A DNA stretch of 64,000 bases from assembly GCA_026545765.1 (NCBI GenBank), contig CM048844.1, forward strand, positions 65,223,035 through 65,287,034. The letters are read 5' to 3'. The translations under genes were made by a program, and so were the position numbers. A model generated the notes under the pieces. The model saw nothing but the letters and a program-made list of their open reading frames with translations, did not search any database and had not been told where the DNA came from. Shown here one piece after another: positions 11,946 through 23,888 of the stretch. The DNA is from Plantago major. Taxonomy: Eukaryota; Streptophyta; Magnoliopsida; Lamiales; Plantaginaceae. Position 1 is the first letter of the stretch. Each line of letters opens with the position of its first letter.

Positions 11946-13955
11946 TGAAGGTATATATGTCCTAGAGACAATCATATTGGGGACAAATATACTTAATTCA
12001 TATTCAGTATTTGCATATAATTGTTATATGTAATTATGATGTATATATGGACATATACATATATTAGCATTACAGTGTTTAAATGTTTATTGTCTATTTG
12101 ACTGCATTCATTTATACACGTGTTCCCATTAGTTTAATGTTGTCACTAAGAATGTGAGATCTTGAGTGATATAGCATAAGCTCTTAAATCACCCCAATCA
12201 ATGATCATCGAGAATGGGATATCGATGATGCATAATATCCTTGGGATATTGAAGATTGGCATGTGGTTTGCATCATATCCTTAGATGAATGTAGTGGTTC
12301 TCACAACTACGAATAACTCGGTTATTCATGATGGACACATGGATACTTTAGAGAGTGTTGGTATACCCTATCGAGAAATCATTTGATGTATTCTATCTAT
12401 GTGTCTATGGAAGTATCGGCATGTAGGGTGATGTAATAGTCCTTTGACTTGAGGTCAATACGACTTCATGTGTGAGGTGATGTACTTTGGTCACGACCAA
12501 TGCTTGCACTCCTGAGGGGGTAGATACGGCGTGCGCTGGGTACATCATGGAGCATATGGAAGTTGTAGTTGAGCCAAGATAGAATTCATTCCTCGTAATA
12601 GAATTTGAGAGAATACTCTACTTCTCATATTTAGTTGATCGTTAGTCACTGGCCAGTGCATTGGACATGTATTTGAAATAGTGTTCGAATACATCATGGA
12701 TCAACTAATACGATTGAGAGATATTGATTAAGTTATTGGAACAAACACAATATCAAGTTTTAGACTTAATCGAGCATTCGTGAATGAAGGGGCCGTGTCA
12801 TCATTAGCTCTACATTTCAGGGAGTTTGTATAAGTCCTCACAAACGTCCTTATGTATCAAGAATGTCCAGTGAATCGTCTAGGAGTTCGTCCGAACCTTA
12901 ACTTGATTAGTGTTTGATATACATAAGGCCCTAAGGGTCACACAATATAGTAATTGTTGCACCAATCGTATGTTGGAATTAATTAAATATTAATTGGATT
13001 GAACATTTAATTTAATTGAATATCTAATTGGATTATGGATATTTAATTTATATTATGAAGGATTTTTCTATTTGATAGAAAGTAATTAAATGTTAATTGG
13101 ATTAAACATTTAATTGAATTAAATATATTAATGGATTAAATATATTTAATGGAGAATTTTTTATATGATAGAAAATATTTAATTGAGTTAAATTGGATTT
13201 ATTTTAACTCAATTAGTTATTTGTAGCACTTGGACGGGATTTGATTTGAGAAGTCCAAGTACAAACCCAAGAAAGAAAGCCCAAGAAATAGAGGAAGAGA
13301 AGGCGGCCCAACTAACCTTTACACGGGTGCGTGTATTACACGCGCCCAGTAAAGGACAAATGGTGCGTGCAATTGAGAGAAATTGGGCGCGTGTCTTACA
13401 CGCGCCCGGAGGTTCTGGAAGCAGAATCTTTATTTTCTTGGTGGTTAATTAATTCATTTCTCTTTGGTTCTTTATTTTGGTAATTTTCCTTTTGAAGGAT
13501 TATTGAAACCTTATAAATGAAACATCCCCTTTCATAATTCACACACCAGAATTCATCAGATGAATACACAGTAGAGAATTTATTTAATGAAGTCTCTCAA
13601 GAATTCCAATAATTCTTATAAATAGTTTATGTAGAATTTTCTCTTAGAAGAATATCCTAGAAATTCCTCGAAAAAGAATCCAACAATACGCAAGATTTTG
13701 CTCAAGTGCTTTTGGTGCTCAATTGTTGTGGATCAACTAAGGTCGACCGCTTATACAAACAACCCGATCTAGGGTTTCGTTGTTCAATGCATCAGGATCG
13801 AGGAAGCTTAATCTGCTGCCATAGCAAGTAAGCTTTTGATTTATGTTATCGCAATTATAAGTATATGTATAGCTTATCAGTTATTCATTGTTGGTGAAAA
13901 TTTTAACTTTTCTCTACGTTACCTTAGAGGTTATTTTTCCTGTAAAACCCCAACA
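11946..13955 (+). mobile_element. Solo LTR C, about 2.0 kb, unrelated family, TSD GATTG
   Basis: It starts TGAAGGTATATATGTCC and ends AAAACCCCAACA (TG...CA), flanked by GATTG at 11941-11945 and 13956-13960. The accessory-gene coding sequence resumes directly after it, as shown by the uninterrupted copy near 19150. The interior is AT-rich with no open reading frame of note and includes two GC-rich hairpins (13325-13347 and 13385-13407). Orientation is not certain because no PBS or polypurine tract remains. Confidence 0.88.
13325..13407. repeat. Two near-identical GC-rich hairpins inside solo LTR C
   Basis: 13325-13347 and 13385-13407 each consist of a ten-base arm and its complement with a three-base centre. 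In the second the arms are GGGCGCGTGT and ACACGCGCCC, a perfect match; the first has one mismatch. They are 60 bases apart in otherwise AT-rich DNA. Confidence 0.9.
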
Positions 13956-15515
13956 GATTGCTCCTCAAAGCTTCAGCAAGATGCCAAAGGTACACTCCAA
14001 TGACTACTTGGAAAGGTCCAAGGTTATGATAGAACTCCACAAGGAGTTGAAACACCAGAATCAAGAACTCATAGCATCTGTCCCTAAGGAACTGAAAAAG
14101 TTCATAGAACACCTCACTTAGAGAACTACCAGTTTGGTCATTGCTCAGAGAGACCTAGGCATGGTAAGGGAAGATGACAATAACCTAGCCCAGAAAGCCC
14201 TTGTTGAGCTAACAAGTGTAGCCATTGTTGAGCTAACACACAATGACAAAGGCATCATCAAACAAAATCAGGAGCTAAGAGCTGAACTGCAACACAACTG
14301 GTAGCTACATACAATGGGCTACAAAAGAGTTTTGACTCTCTGTCAGAATCTTTTGTTCAACTTCTTGATCAGTCAAGTATGACTAAGGGGGAAAGTTCTC
14401 AGTAAGGAAGAGGAAACAACAAAAGAAAGAGAACTGAAGCACCACTAATAATCAATGAACCCCCTAGTCAGAACATGCAGATTGTGCCCACTACTCAGAA
14501 ACCTCCTGCACAAGGAGTAGTCAAAAGGGCCAAATCTCATAAACCTCCAAGGGGAACCAAGGCCCCAAGGAGAAGACAATACAGAGGGAATGATGATGAT
14601 GATGATGATGATGAAGGCCAAATCATTAAACCCTTAGGCAATGAAGAGGGATGTAAATCTCCCACCAAGTATGAAGATGATGATGATGAGGAGACTGATG
14701 ACAGAAAGAGAAGAAGGGATGATAGCCCATCTGAGCCTATAGTTGTAGTACCCCTGGCAACTAAAACACCTTATGAAAATTCCAAGTCTATCCAGAATGG
14801 TTCTTCAAGCAACAACCCCCCAAGGGAAAACTCCAAACACAAAGGGAAAAGAGAAAGAGATATCAAGTTTGGTAGAATACTACCTTCAAAGCCTCGAGAT
14901 GCTTTGATTGAGTATGTGAAACTTGATGATGATCCTCATGTTTACAGATGCATTCATCAGAGGAGTGGATACTGGATATTGGAACTCAAGAACCTACTGG
15001 TAAATGATGGTGGACTTCCAATACCAATTCTTTTGCAACTACAAGCATGGAGAAAGGACAAGCCTGTCTTGATCGATCCTAATCATGTCAAAAATCGGTT
15101 AGACTTTGAAGTCATAACCAGACTAAAAGCTATGAGGAAAGACCTGGCTGAAGAATGTCCTTATGGTAAACCTGATGATGTGCACAAAATCCCAAACCTA
15201 ATTGGGACAGGCACAAGGCCAAGGCTTGCTGTGGAACCCTGTGAGTCATTCTATCTAACTGAAGAACAATACAAGGATGACATCAAACATTTGAAGATCA
15301 TATATGAATACTTCAATCTCTCAGATATCAGAATTGAGCATGCCTGGAAGTGGGGGAAATATCTGTGGATAAAACAGTTTGTGAAGAAGAATCTTACCAA
15401 ATCCTACAGAGAAATATGTGAAATTGCAAGGGACACTGAGGTGATAGTCAAGACACTTCTCTATAACTACTCAGATGATATAAGGAGATTTGGAGATAGG
15501 AAATTTGCAGACTGA

Positions 15516-15626
15516 TCAACTTGCCTGCTGAAGACTTGAAGACTTGTTATTTAGAATGTTCACTTGGAGCTTGGATACTCCTGTTGTTCTACTTAACAAT
15601 GTAATTTCTTTTGTAATCTTGCTGAT
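15516..15626 (+). other. Non-coding region of A1 after the accessory gene, left of the nested element
   Basis: This stretch aligns with the reverse complement of about 17410-17520 in the second copy, which identifies it as the 3' untranslated part of element A1. It stops at 15626, where the inserted element begins, and the A1 sequence resumes at 32968. Confidence 0.75.
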
Positions 15627-17146
15627 TGTTGGTCCAGATAACGGCAAAGGAAAAGACTAGAGGGGGGGGGTGAATAGTCTTTTACAACTTTTGTCGATAA
15701 ACACAATTTCTCAGATATCTGTGAAGATATCTGATACTTAATTTCAGAGAGCGAAAGACTTTTTTGTGATAAGTGCACGTGCTCAGCAAGATATAAGTGT
15801 GTAAATACTCATCAAGGTAAATAAAGCAAGTAATAAGTTGCAGAAAGTAAATAACACAGATCTTTACAGTGGTATCTGAGGGTGGCGTAATCCCTCAACT
15901 AATCCACTCGCCCTTTCTCAAGACTTGAAATTCACTAAGATAGATATTGAGTTCTCCTTACAATAAACCTATCCCTTGATTTCCTTTTACACTAGGTTCC
16001 CAACCAAGTGTTCCCCCTGAGTTATTCCCCGGCTTTCTCAGCCAAGTACTTCATGTACTCAGAAACCTTGGAGTTATTCCTTAGTTTCCCAAACTAAGTA
16101 CTTCATGTACTCCACGCCGTTTAAGGTGTTGGTTAAGGTAGTTTGTCAGGTGAGTAGTCTTAATAACGTTCTCAGATATGTAGGAATACTCTATAGAACA
16201 AGAGTCACTTAACACACTTCACAATGTGTGGTGATATGTTCTTTACTGACCTAAGTCTATGTTAAATGTTCCGGAGAATGAAAATTAGATACTTGATCTT
16301 TTGATTCAACTCCTTCACAGATAGCAATGCTTGTTCAGGATCAGGACACTTAGAACTTTTGTGCTACTTAGAATTCAAGAACTTAGTCGCAACTGTAAGC
16401 TAAAGAGTAAGTAGGTTGAAGGCTTGTATGTTTGAATGAATAAGTACGTTCTGTGTGTTCAGTGTGTATTTCAAGCATTCTAAGTGGTGATATTTATAGT
16501 TGAATTTGAAGCCGTTTGAATAGTATCCGTTAGGCTCAATTCAAATTCAAACTATTGATATCTGAAAATAGTACTGCAGAAGACGTTGTCTCTTTTCAGA
16601 GATTTCCTCTTTTGTTCAGATGTCTCTGTCTGTGCATTTATTGCATTGTACTATTTTTTTGTCCTGTAGTGCCAACGGAACTATGCACGCTTTCTGAAGC
16701 ATTGCATGTCCCTTTCCAGAGACCTTCACATCTCCAGATACCTGTTGAAACATTGTTTCCTAGAAACATAGTTTTATCCAGGGTATCTGAGTGTAGATAT
16801 CTGTGGGCACTTTTCATCGTTCAGAAACCTTGTGTTCTCAGATATCTTTTGCAAAACTTGTTTATTGAAAAACACTTGTTTATCCAGGGTCTTCAGCAAT
16901 CTTGTGCAGTCTTCAAAACTTCAAAATTTATTGAACTCTCCTGCTGGATGCCTTCTTCTTGGTCTTCTTCAAATATATAAAAATGACATTCAGAGACCTA
17001 ACATCCTATACAAGATTTGCTAGACTAACATACTTAGTGATTTTCCTCTTTTACAGTGTTCAAGTGAACCAAGAGTACTAACCACCTTTCTGAGCTAAGA
17101 TAAGTCATTAGGTTGCTGATCAAAATCTAAACAGATATTCCTAACA
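15627..17146 (-). repeat. 3' LTR of element A2
   Basis: It is 1,520 bases long with TG...CA ends when read on the minus strand. It adjoins a polypurine tract at its right edge, which marks it as the 3' LTR. It is closely similar to 31353-32967 but lacks a 52-bp tandem duplication and about 33 further bases found there. Confidence 0.93.
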
Positions 17147-17161
17147 AATTTTCCCCTTTTT
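17147..17161 (-). promoter_or_regulatory. Polypurine tract of element A2
   Basis: On the minus strand it reads AAAAAGGGGAAAATT directly before the 3' LTR. This is the plus-strand DNA priming site. The same tract occurs in A1 at 33081-33095. Confidence 0.88.
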
Positions 17162-17549
17162 GATCAGTCAACGATGACTATCTTTAAAACCTATTATAAC
17201 TTGGAAGAGGGAACAATCTAACACTTAATCATTTCTTATGATCTTTTCAATTCATTTTAATCAAGTGCAGAAAGTAAACATCAACCAAATCACAAGGTGT
17301 GATCTTTGCTGACAAGTTATCTTTTTATAGATTGATATCTGAGAGTAGGTTCATTAGATATGTTACGAGTAAAGTTTACAGATAACTTTTACAATGATAA
17401 AACAATAAAGCACAATCAGCAAGATACAAAAATACATAGTTAACTAGGACAACAGGAGTAACCAAGCTCCAAGTAAACATCCTAATTAACCTGTCTTCAA
17501 GTATTCAAATCTTCAGAAGCTCCAATGTTCAATTTGCATACTCCCTATC
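17162..17549 (-). other. 3' untranslated region between accessory gene and polypurine tract of A2
   Basis: There is no coding potential. The region aligns in two blocks with A1 (15516-15626 and 32968-33080), with extra bases here that are missing from A1 around the A2 insertion point. Confidence 0.6.
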
Positions 17550-20500
17550 TCAATATTTTGATATCATCTGAGTAGTCAAAGAGCAAGGTTTTGACCAACA
17601 TCTCAGTGTCTCTGGCATAACCACATACTTCTTTGTATGATTTGGTGGGATTCTTCTTAGCAAAGTGTTTGACCCATAAATACTTTCCCCATTTCCAGGC
17701 ATGCTCAATTCTGATATCTGATAGCTTGAAGTAATCATATATGATCCTCAAATATCTGAGTATTGATCTTCAGTCATGTAGAATGACTCAAAGGGTTCCA
17801 CGGCAAGTCTTGGCCTTGTGCCTGTTCCAGTGAGGTTTGGGACTCTATACACATCATCAGGTTTTCCATAAGGACATTCATCATTAAGGTCCTTCCTCAT
17901 GGCTTCAACTCTCTTGACAACTTCAAAATCCAACCAAGCTTTGACATGATTGGTGTTGATCAAGATTGGCTTATCTTTTCTCCATGCCATAAGTTGTTGA
18001 TGGATGGGTACTGAAAATCCTTTTTCATTTACAACCAAGTGCTTGAGTTCCAGTATCCAATATCCATTCCTCTGATGAATACACCTGTAGGAGGAGGAGT
18101 TGTTGCAGTCTTCACATACTCAATTTTGGCTTCTTCTGGCCTGAGTGGAAGTTGACCTTTTCTTCTTTCATCTCTCAATCTATTCCTACTTTGCCTTGAG
18201 TTTTCCCTTGGATTGCTTGAAAAACCACCCTGAATTGACTTGGTATTTCCAGAGGCTGTTTTAGCTGCTATTGGCTTTGCAGCTAAGGGCTCAGTTAGGC
18301 CATCAACCCTTTTTCTCTTTCTGTGAAGAGGAGCTTCATCTTCGACCTCAGCTTCATCTTCCAGATTTCTCTTGTTAGGTGATTTGCAGCCTTCTTCATT
18401 GCCCTGGAATTTGATTTGTCCTTCTTCTTCTTCTTCTTCTTCTTCTTCTTCTTCTTCTTCTTCTTCAAAAGACTCATCAACCCCTATCACTTGTCTTCTC
18501 CTTGGAGCCTTGGTACCCCTTGGAGGTTTCTGTGCCCTGGCCCTTGTTGTCATTCCTTTTTCAGTAAGTTGCTGAGTGGTGGCCACTATCTGTAGAGCAG
18601 TCTGACTGAAGGAGGGTTCATTTATTTTTAGAGGTGGTTGTTCAGTTTTTCTTTTGTTTCCTCTTCCTCTTCCTCTCTAAGCACCTTGAAATCCTTCCCC
18701 CTTAGTCATTGTTGACTGACTAAGAATCACAAAAGATTCTAAAAGGGAGTCAAAGTTTCCTTGCAGATAGTTGTAAGCAGCAACCAACTTTTCCAGATTA
18801 GCCTTGAGCTCCTGATTTTGTTTGATAAGACCTGTTTCCTTATCATTGAGCTCTGCCAGTGGGCCTTGAATAGCATCTACTTTTCCAGTAGCATAGCTAG
18901 CCTCTTCAAAGGCTTTTGCAGCCAAGTTTTGGTCATCATCCCTAACCATGCCTAGGTCTTTCTGAGCAATGACCAGACTGGTTGTTCTCTGAGTGATGAG
19001 CTCAGTGAATGTCTTCATCTCTGCAGGGACTGATGCAATGGCGGCTTTATCTTGAGAAGACAACTCCTTTTTCAATTTAGCCAGTACTTCATATATGTTC
19101 AAGTATTCATTGGAGTTGACATTTGGCAGCTTGCTGAAGATTTCAGGAGCAATCAGCTTCCTTTTCAAATGAGACACCACCAAGTGATCATTTCGGTGTT
19201 CTGCCAATTTCTTCTCTTCTTCATCATCTGAGTCATCAGCCCAGTGATCTTCATCCTCTTGGACATTTTCATCAATGTTCTCTAGTCCAGCAACCATCTC
19301 ATAGATGGGCTTCTTCCCTTTCAGTGAGGAGGATGGTACATCTTTTGGTAATGTAGCCTTAGCATCATGCTTGTCTTCAGATACTTGCTCAGTATCTAAT
19401 TCCTCAGCAATTGCCTGAACAGCAAGCTGGAGTTCATTCATTTCAGCATAAGCTTCCATTTCCTTGATTGTTTGATCTTCAATCTTTTGGAGCTTTGCTT
19501 TAGATTCAACTATCTTTTCTTCCAGTTGAAGATTTAGATGTTGTTCTTCCTCCAACAACTGTTTGAGTTTAGCAACTCTGGCTTGTGCATCCAATATTTT
19601 CTGAGTGTTGTCCTCAGAGTGCTCAACTACTTGTTCAGTAGAGTCTTTTTGTTGGGGAGATGGATGGGTAGATTTCTGAGGAGATGGAGGAGTGTATTTT
19701 TGTGATGTCCTCTCAGTGTGATTTTCAGGAACTGAGGTATTATTACCTTGTGCAATCCCTCCTGTCCATGGTGCAGGGGCATCATCATCATCCTTCTTAT
19801 CATCCTCATCCTTGTGATGGTCAGAAGGAGGTTCTTCATAGTCATTCTCATCAGTCTCCTTCTCTTCTTCATCTTCAGAGACCAGATTGATCACTTCTGG
19901 AATAGTGATCATTTGCCCATTTACTTCTTCTTGCTCAAACGGTATGACTTGTAGAGACTTGGGCAAGATTGGCTTGAATGTCATATCCATTCTGGTCTGA
20001 CCATCTGACTTTTCAAAGGATTGAGTGAGATTGTGTGCCACTTCCTTGATGAAGTCCTTATGCATTAGAGAAGAAAAAGAATATTGCTTTCAAGGTCAAA
20101 TGCTCTTTCTCTTCTGGTAGGGTGATCAGTGACTCTTGTTATTTTAGTCAAATCAGAGCATCTGAGTTTCTGCCATTTCTTGAAGCACTTGAGATGCTTT
20201 GACAGAGTGTGATTCTTGAAAAATGGAAGCAAGTCTTCTGTTGAGAATGCAGAGACCTTTGGCACACTTGTTTGAGCCTGAAAGAAAGAGTTTTGAGTTA
20301 TATTCAAAACTTGTGTAGATATCTGAGTACTAGTGTAGTTAGGTTTCTGAGTTACCTGAATAAGTACATCAGGCTCAGAGACTTGTACTACTGAGGCAGG
20401 GGGTGCCTCAGATATCTTGTTGTGAGGTGGAGACTTAGGAGTCTGGTCCTCATCAACCTTTCTTTCTACTTGAACCTGAGAATTAAAATTATCACAATAC

Positions 20501-22895
20501 TTAGGAAATTGTCATGAAAGAGTTTATGCAATAAAGCTTCAATGATCTCTGAGTTGTTCACTTACTTCCTTAATAAGAAGCTCAGAATCATTTTTCTGAG
20601 AAACTTTCTCAGTTTCTGGTGTTCTTTCTGGTGATGTTGCCTTGGGGGCTTCATCAATTTCCATGGGTGAAGGGGATGTCACAATTCTTTCCCCTTGCAC
20701 TTCTACTTCTGAATGAGCCTGTAAGTAGAAAGTATTGAGTAATTAGAGAAGAATTCATATTAACCCATAATGAAGAATGTTTATCACTAATTTTTATATA
20801 CCTTCACACTAGAAGGCTCAATGACATTTTCTTCAGTAACCTTGACGGTTTCTGGGTCCTTTTTTGGCATTTCTGCCTTGTCTTCTTCTTTCTCAGTTGG
20901 AGACTGTGAGACAGGCTCCTGTTCCTTAAGTGGTGAGGCTATGGAAGCCTTCTTCTCAGTCTCTGAGGCAAGCTTTGTAGCTTCCTCTTGTTCTTTTGTT
21001 TCTAATTCAGCCTGTAACAAAGAAATTTTAATAAGTAACAAGATTTAAGCATAAGTTATCACAAGTAAAGAGTTAAACCATTCAGCTACCTGAGCTTTGT
21101 CAGGCTGACTGGTCTCTGGAACTTGTGAAGTTTCCATGCGTTGGTCATGTTGTTCTTGGTCCACTTCTTTGTTGGAAGTTTGAGGTACTTCGGACCTATC
21201 CTGAGTGTGCAACTCAGTTGCCTCCCCTGGTTGATCATTCTGAGCAAATGCCTCAATTTGATCCCTCTCATTGAGTTAGGGAACCTGCTCATTTGCAGGA
21301 TTTTCTTCAGCAGTCAGGAGTGTTGGTATGTTAAACTGCAATTCATTCACCATGGCTTCATTATCATCTGGTGAATCATGTGAATTGGATGAATTAAAGT
21401 GCGGCTCATCCTGATCCTTTTGTGACAGTTTGTATAGTGTGGAGGTAATGTCAGAATCCTCCATCACTATATCACCACTTCTCAAAGCTTCTTCTACCAG
21501 CTTGAGTGTGTCTTGTCCAGATTCCTTGGACTTAGGTGCTATCTCAGCAACCTCTGTACTAAGTGCTTCTTCAGCAACTTTAGTAATGGGTGCTTTCTCA
21601 GCAACCTGTGGTGTAGGTTCTTCTTCAGATACCTCTATTCTTTCAGCATCCTTAGAACTTGTTGCTTCATCAGCAACCTTAGCCCTTTTTTATTTCTGTA
21701 GGACTTGAGAGATGACCAATTCATCATCATCAGAGCTCTCATCAGCATTAGGAATAGATTGATCCATAATCCATGCGGTTTCTGCAGATAGGGCTTGATG
21801 CCTGCCACTACTCTCATTTTTACCAATGAGTTCATCAGCAAGGCTTTCCTTGGTAGCATTGATGAGTTCATCTGCTCTGAACTTAGCAGCATTGATGAGT
21901 TCATCTGTATTGAACTTAGCAGCATTGATGAGTTCATCTGCATTGAACTTAGCAGCATTGATGAGTTCATCAGCAGTGGCGGCATATATCTGACAGTCGA
22001 CATCCACAATGGGTATGCCTTCTGATTTGCCAGCAGACTTCTTTCGTGAAGTTCTGGGCTTTTTGGTCACAACGGAACCCTCAAATACCTCATCAGTCTT
22101 TTGTTTCTTGGAACCTTTCTGAGATGCAGTAATCTTTTTCATCATGTTTGTATATTCATATTTGTAGAGTAGGTTACTGTTGGCTATGTCAGCCGTCTCT
22201 CTGAGCTCAATGCCAAGCAACAAGAACATCATCATCCAACGTTCTTGACTTATCTGGTCGGCACCTCCTTGTAGACCATCAAAGCATCTGTGAAGAATGC
22301 ATGCCAATACATCCCAGTGAACCAACAGATGTCTTGTTCTGATGTCAGCAAGTTTGAAGTCGATGGGTGTATCTGAGTTTTCAAGATCACACACATCACT
22401 GTATAGTTGCTTCACACCTTCAAGGAGATCATCATCATTGGTGTTTATTTCAAAATCATTTCCCAGATTTTGAAGTTCAAACAACTCACAGAAAGTTGTT
22501 AAGTTCAAAAGGATGTCCTTTCCTTGAACTTTTATTTTTATAGACACTATTTCAGTGCCTTCATCAACACAGGAAATAATCCTGGAATTGTTGTAAAATT
22601 CCAACACATCCAGTGAAGAAACTCCACTGGGAATAGCAGATAGGAAACCCTTGATTTGTGCCTTTTCAAGCATACCAAGAATCAATTTCCTATAAGCTTG
22701 GTTTTCAATTGCAGCAACGAGGTATTCCTCAATCATGGTACCACCCCAAATCATCCTGTAATTTGAAGTCCACTGATCAGGATTGAACTCTCCAATCAAC
22801 CGATTGTTTATTATGACCAGCACTGGTGCTTGCTTTTCAGCAGTACCAGATGTAGTAGCTTGGGATTTCTGGGTAAGAGGACGTTTTGGAGCCAT
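17550..22895 (-). pseudogene. Accessory (env-position) multi-exon gene of element A2
   Basis: The start at 22895 (MAPKRPLTQK) matches the start at 6820 in A1. Exons inferred from AG/GT borders and comparison with A1 are 22895-21090, 21011-20802, 20718-20566 and 20475 to about 17550. The first three are 1,806, 210 and 153 bases, all multiples of three, so the introns are phase 0. Exon 1 opens with about 230 residues resembling the 'putative plant transposon protein' family, including DVLEFYNNSRI, and holds a short repeat of ADELINAAKFN-type units (about 21840-21975). Exon 4 holds an acidic stretch, long coiled coils (about 18700-19600), a Glu run (18421-18468) and the conserved C-terminal domain. 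Stops or frameshifts at about 21690, 21282, 20065, 18677, 18030 and 17750 break it. Confidence 0.75.
18421..18468. repeat. (CTT)n microsatellite encoding a Glu run
   Basis: About 16 CTT units lie in the accessory gene; on the minus strand they encode consecutive glutamates just before the conserved C-terminal region. A1 has an Asp run at the matching place (about 14591-14612). Confidence 0.9.

Positions 22896-23888
<993 letters not shown>

Larger units (their letters stand above)
6820..15515 (+). pseudogene. Accessory (env-position) multi-exon gene of element A1, interrupted by two solo LTRs
   Basis: The gene sits between pol and the 3' LTR, where some Sireviruses carry an env-like gene. By comparison with the copy at 17550-22895 the exons are about 6820-8567, 8646-8753, 8833-8943, 9021-9168 and 9252 onward, each bounded by AG and GT. 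The last exon is split by a solo LTR after 9255 (resuming at 10666) and by another at 11946-13955, and ends at 15515. The N-terminal 220 residues resemble the 'putative plant transposon protein' family. Acidic, proline-rich and coiled-coil segments follow. Residues encoded at about 14940-15515 form a conserved globular region present in both copies. In-frame stops (7027, 7405, 8941, 14119) and frameshifts show decay. I see no clear transmembrane segment, so an envelope function is not supported by sequence alone. Confidence 0.7.

Noticed and set aside
11946..13955. A complete short retrotransposon (TRIM or LARD) in the accessory gene
   Set aside because: No internal direct repeats at the ends, PBS or polypurine tract; single TG...CA unit with TSD fits a solo LTR better.
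6820..15515. Calling the accessory gene a retroviral envelope
   Set aside because: The position fits env-like genes, but no signal peptide, convincing membrane anchor or cleavage site was seen in either copy.
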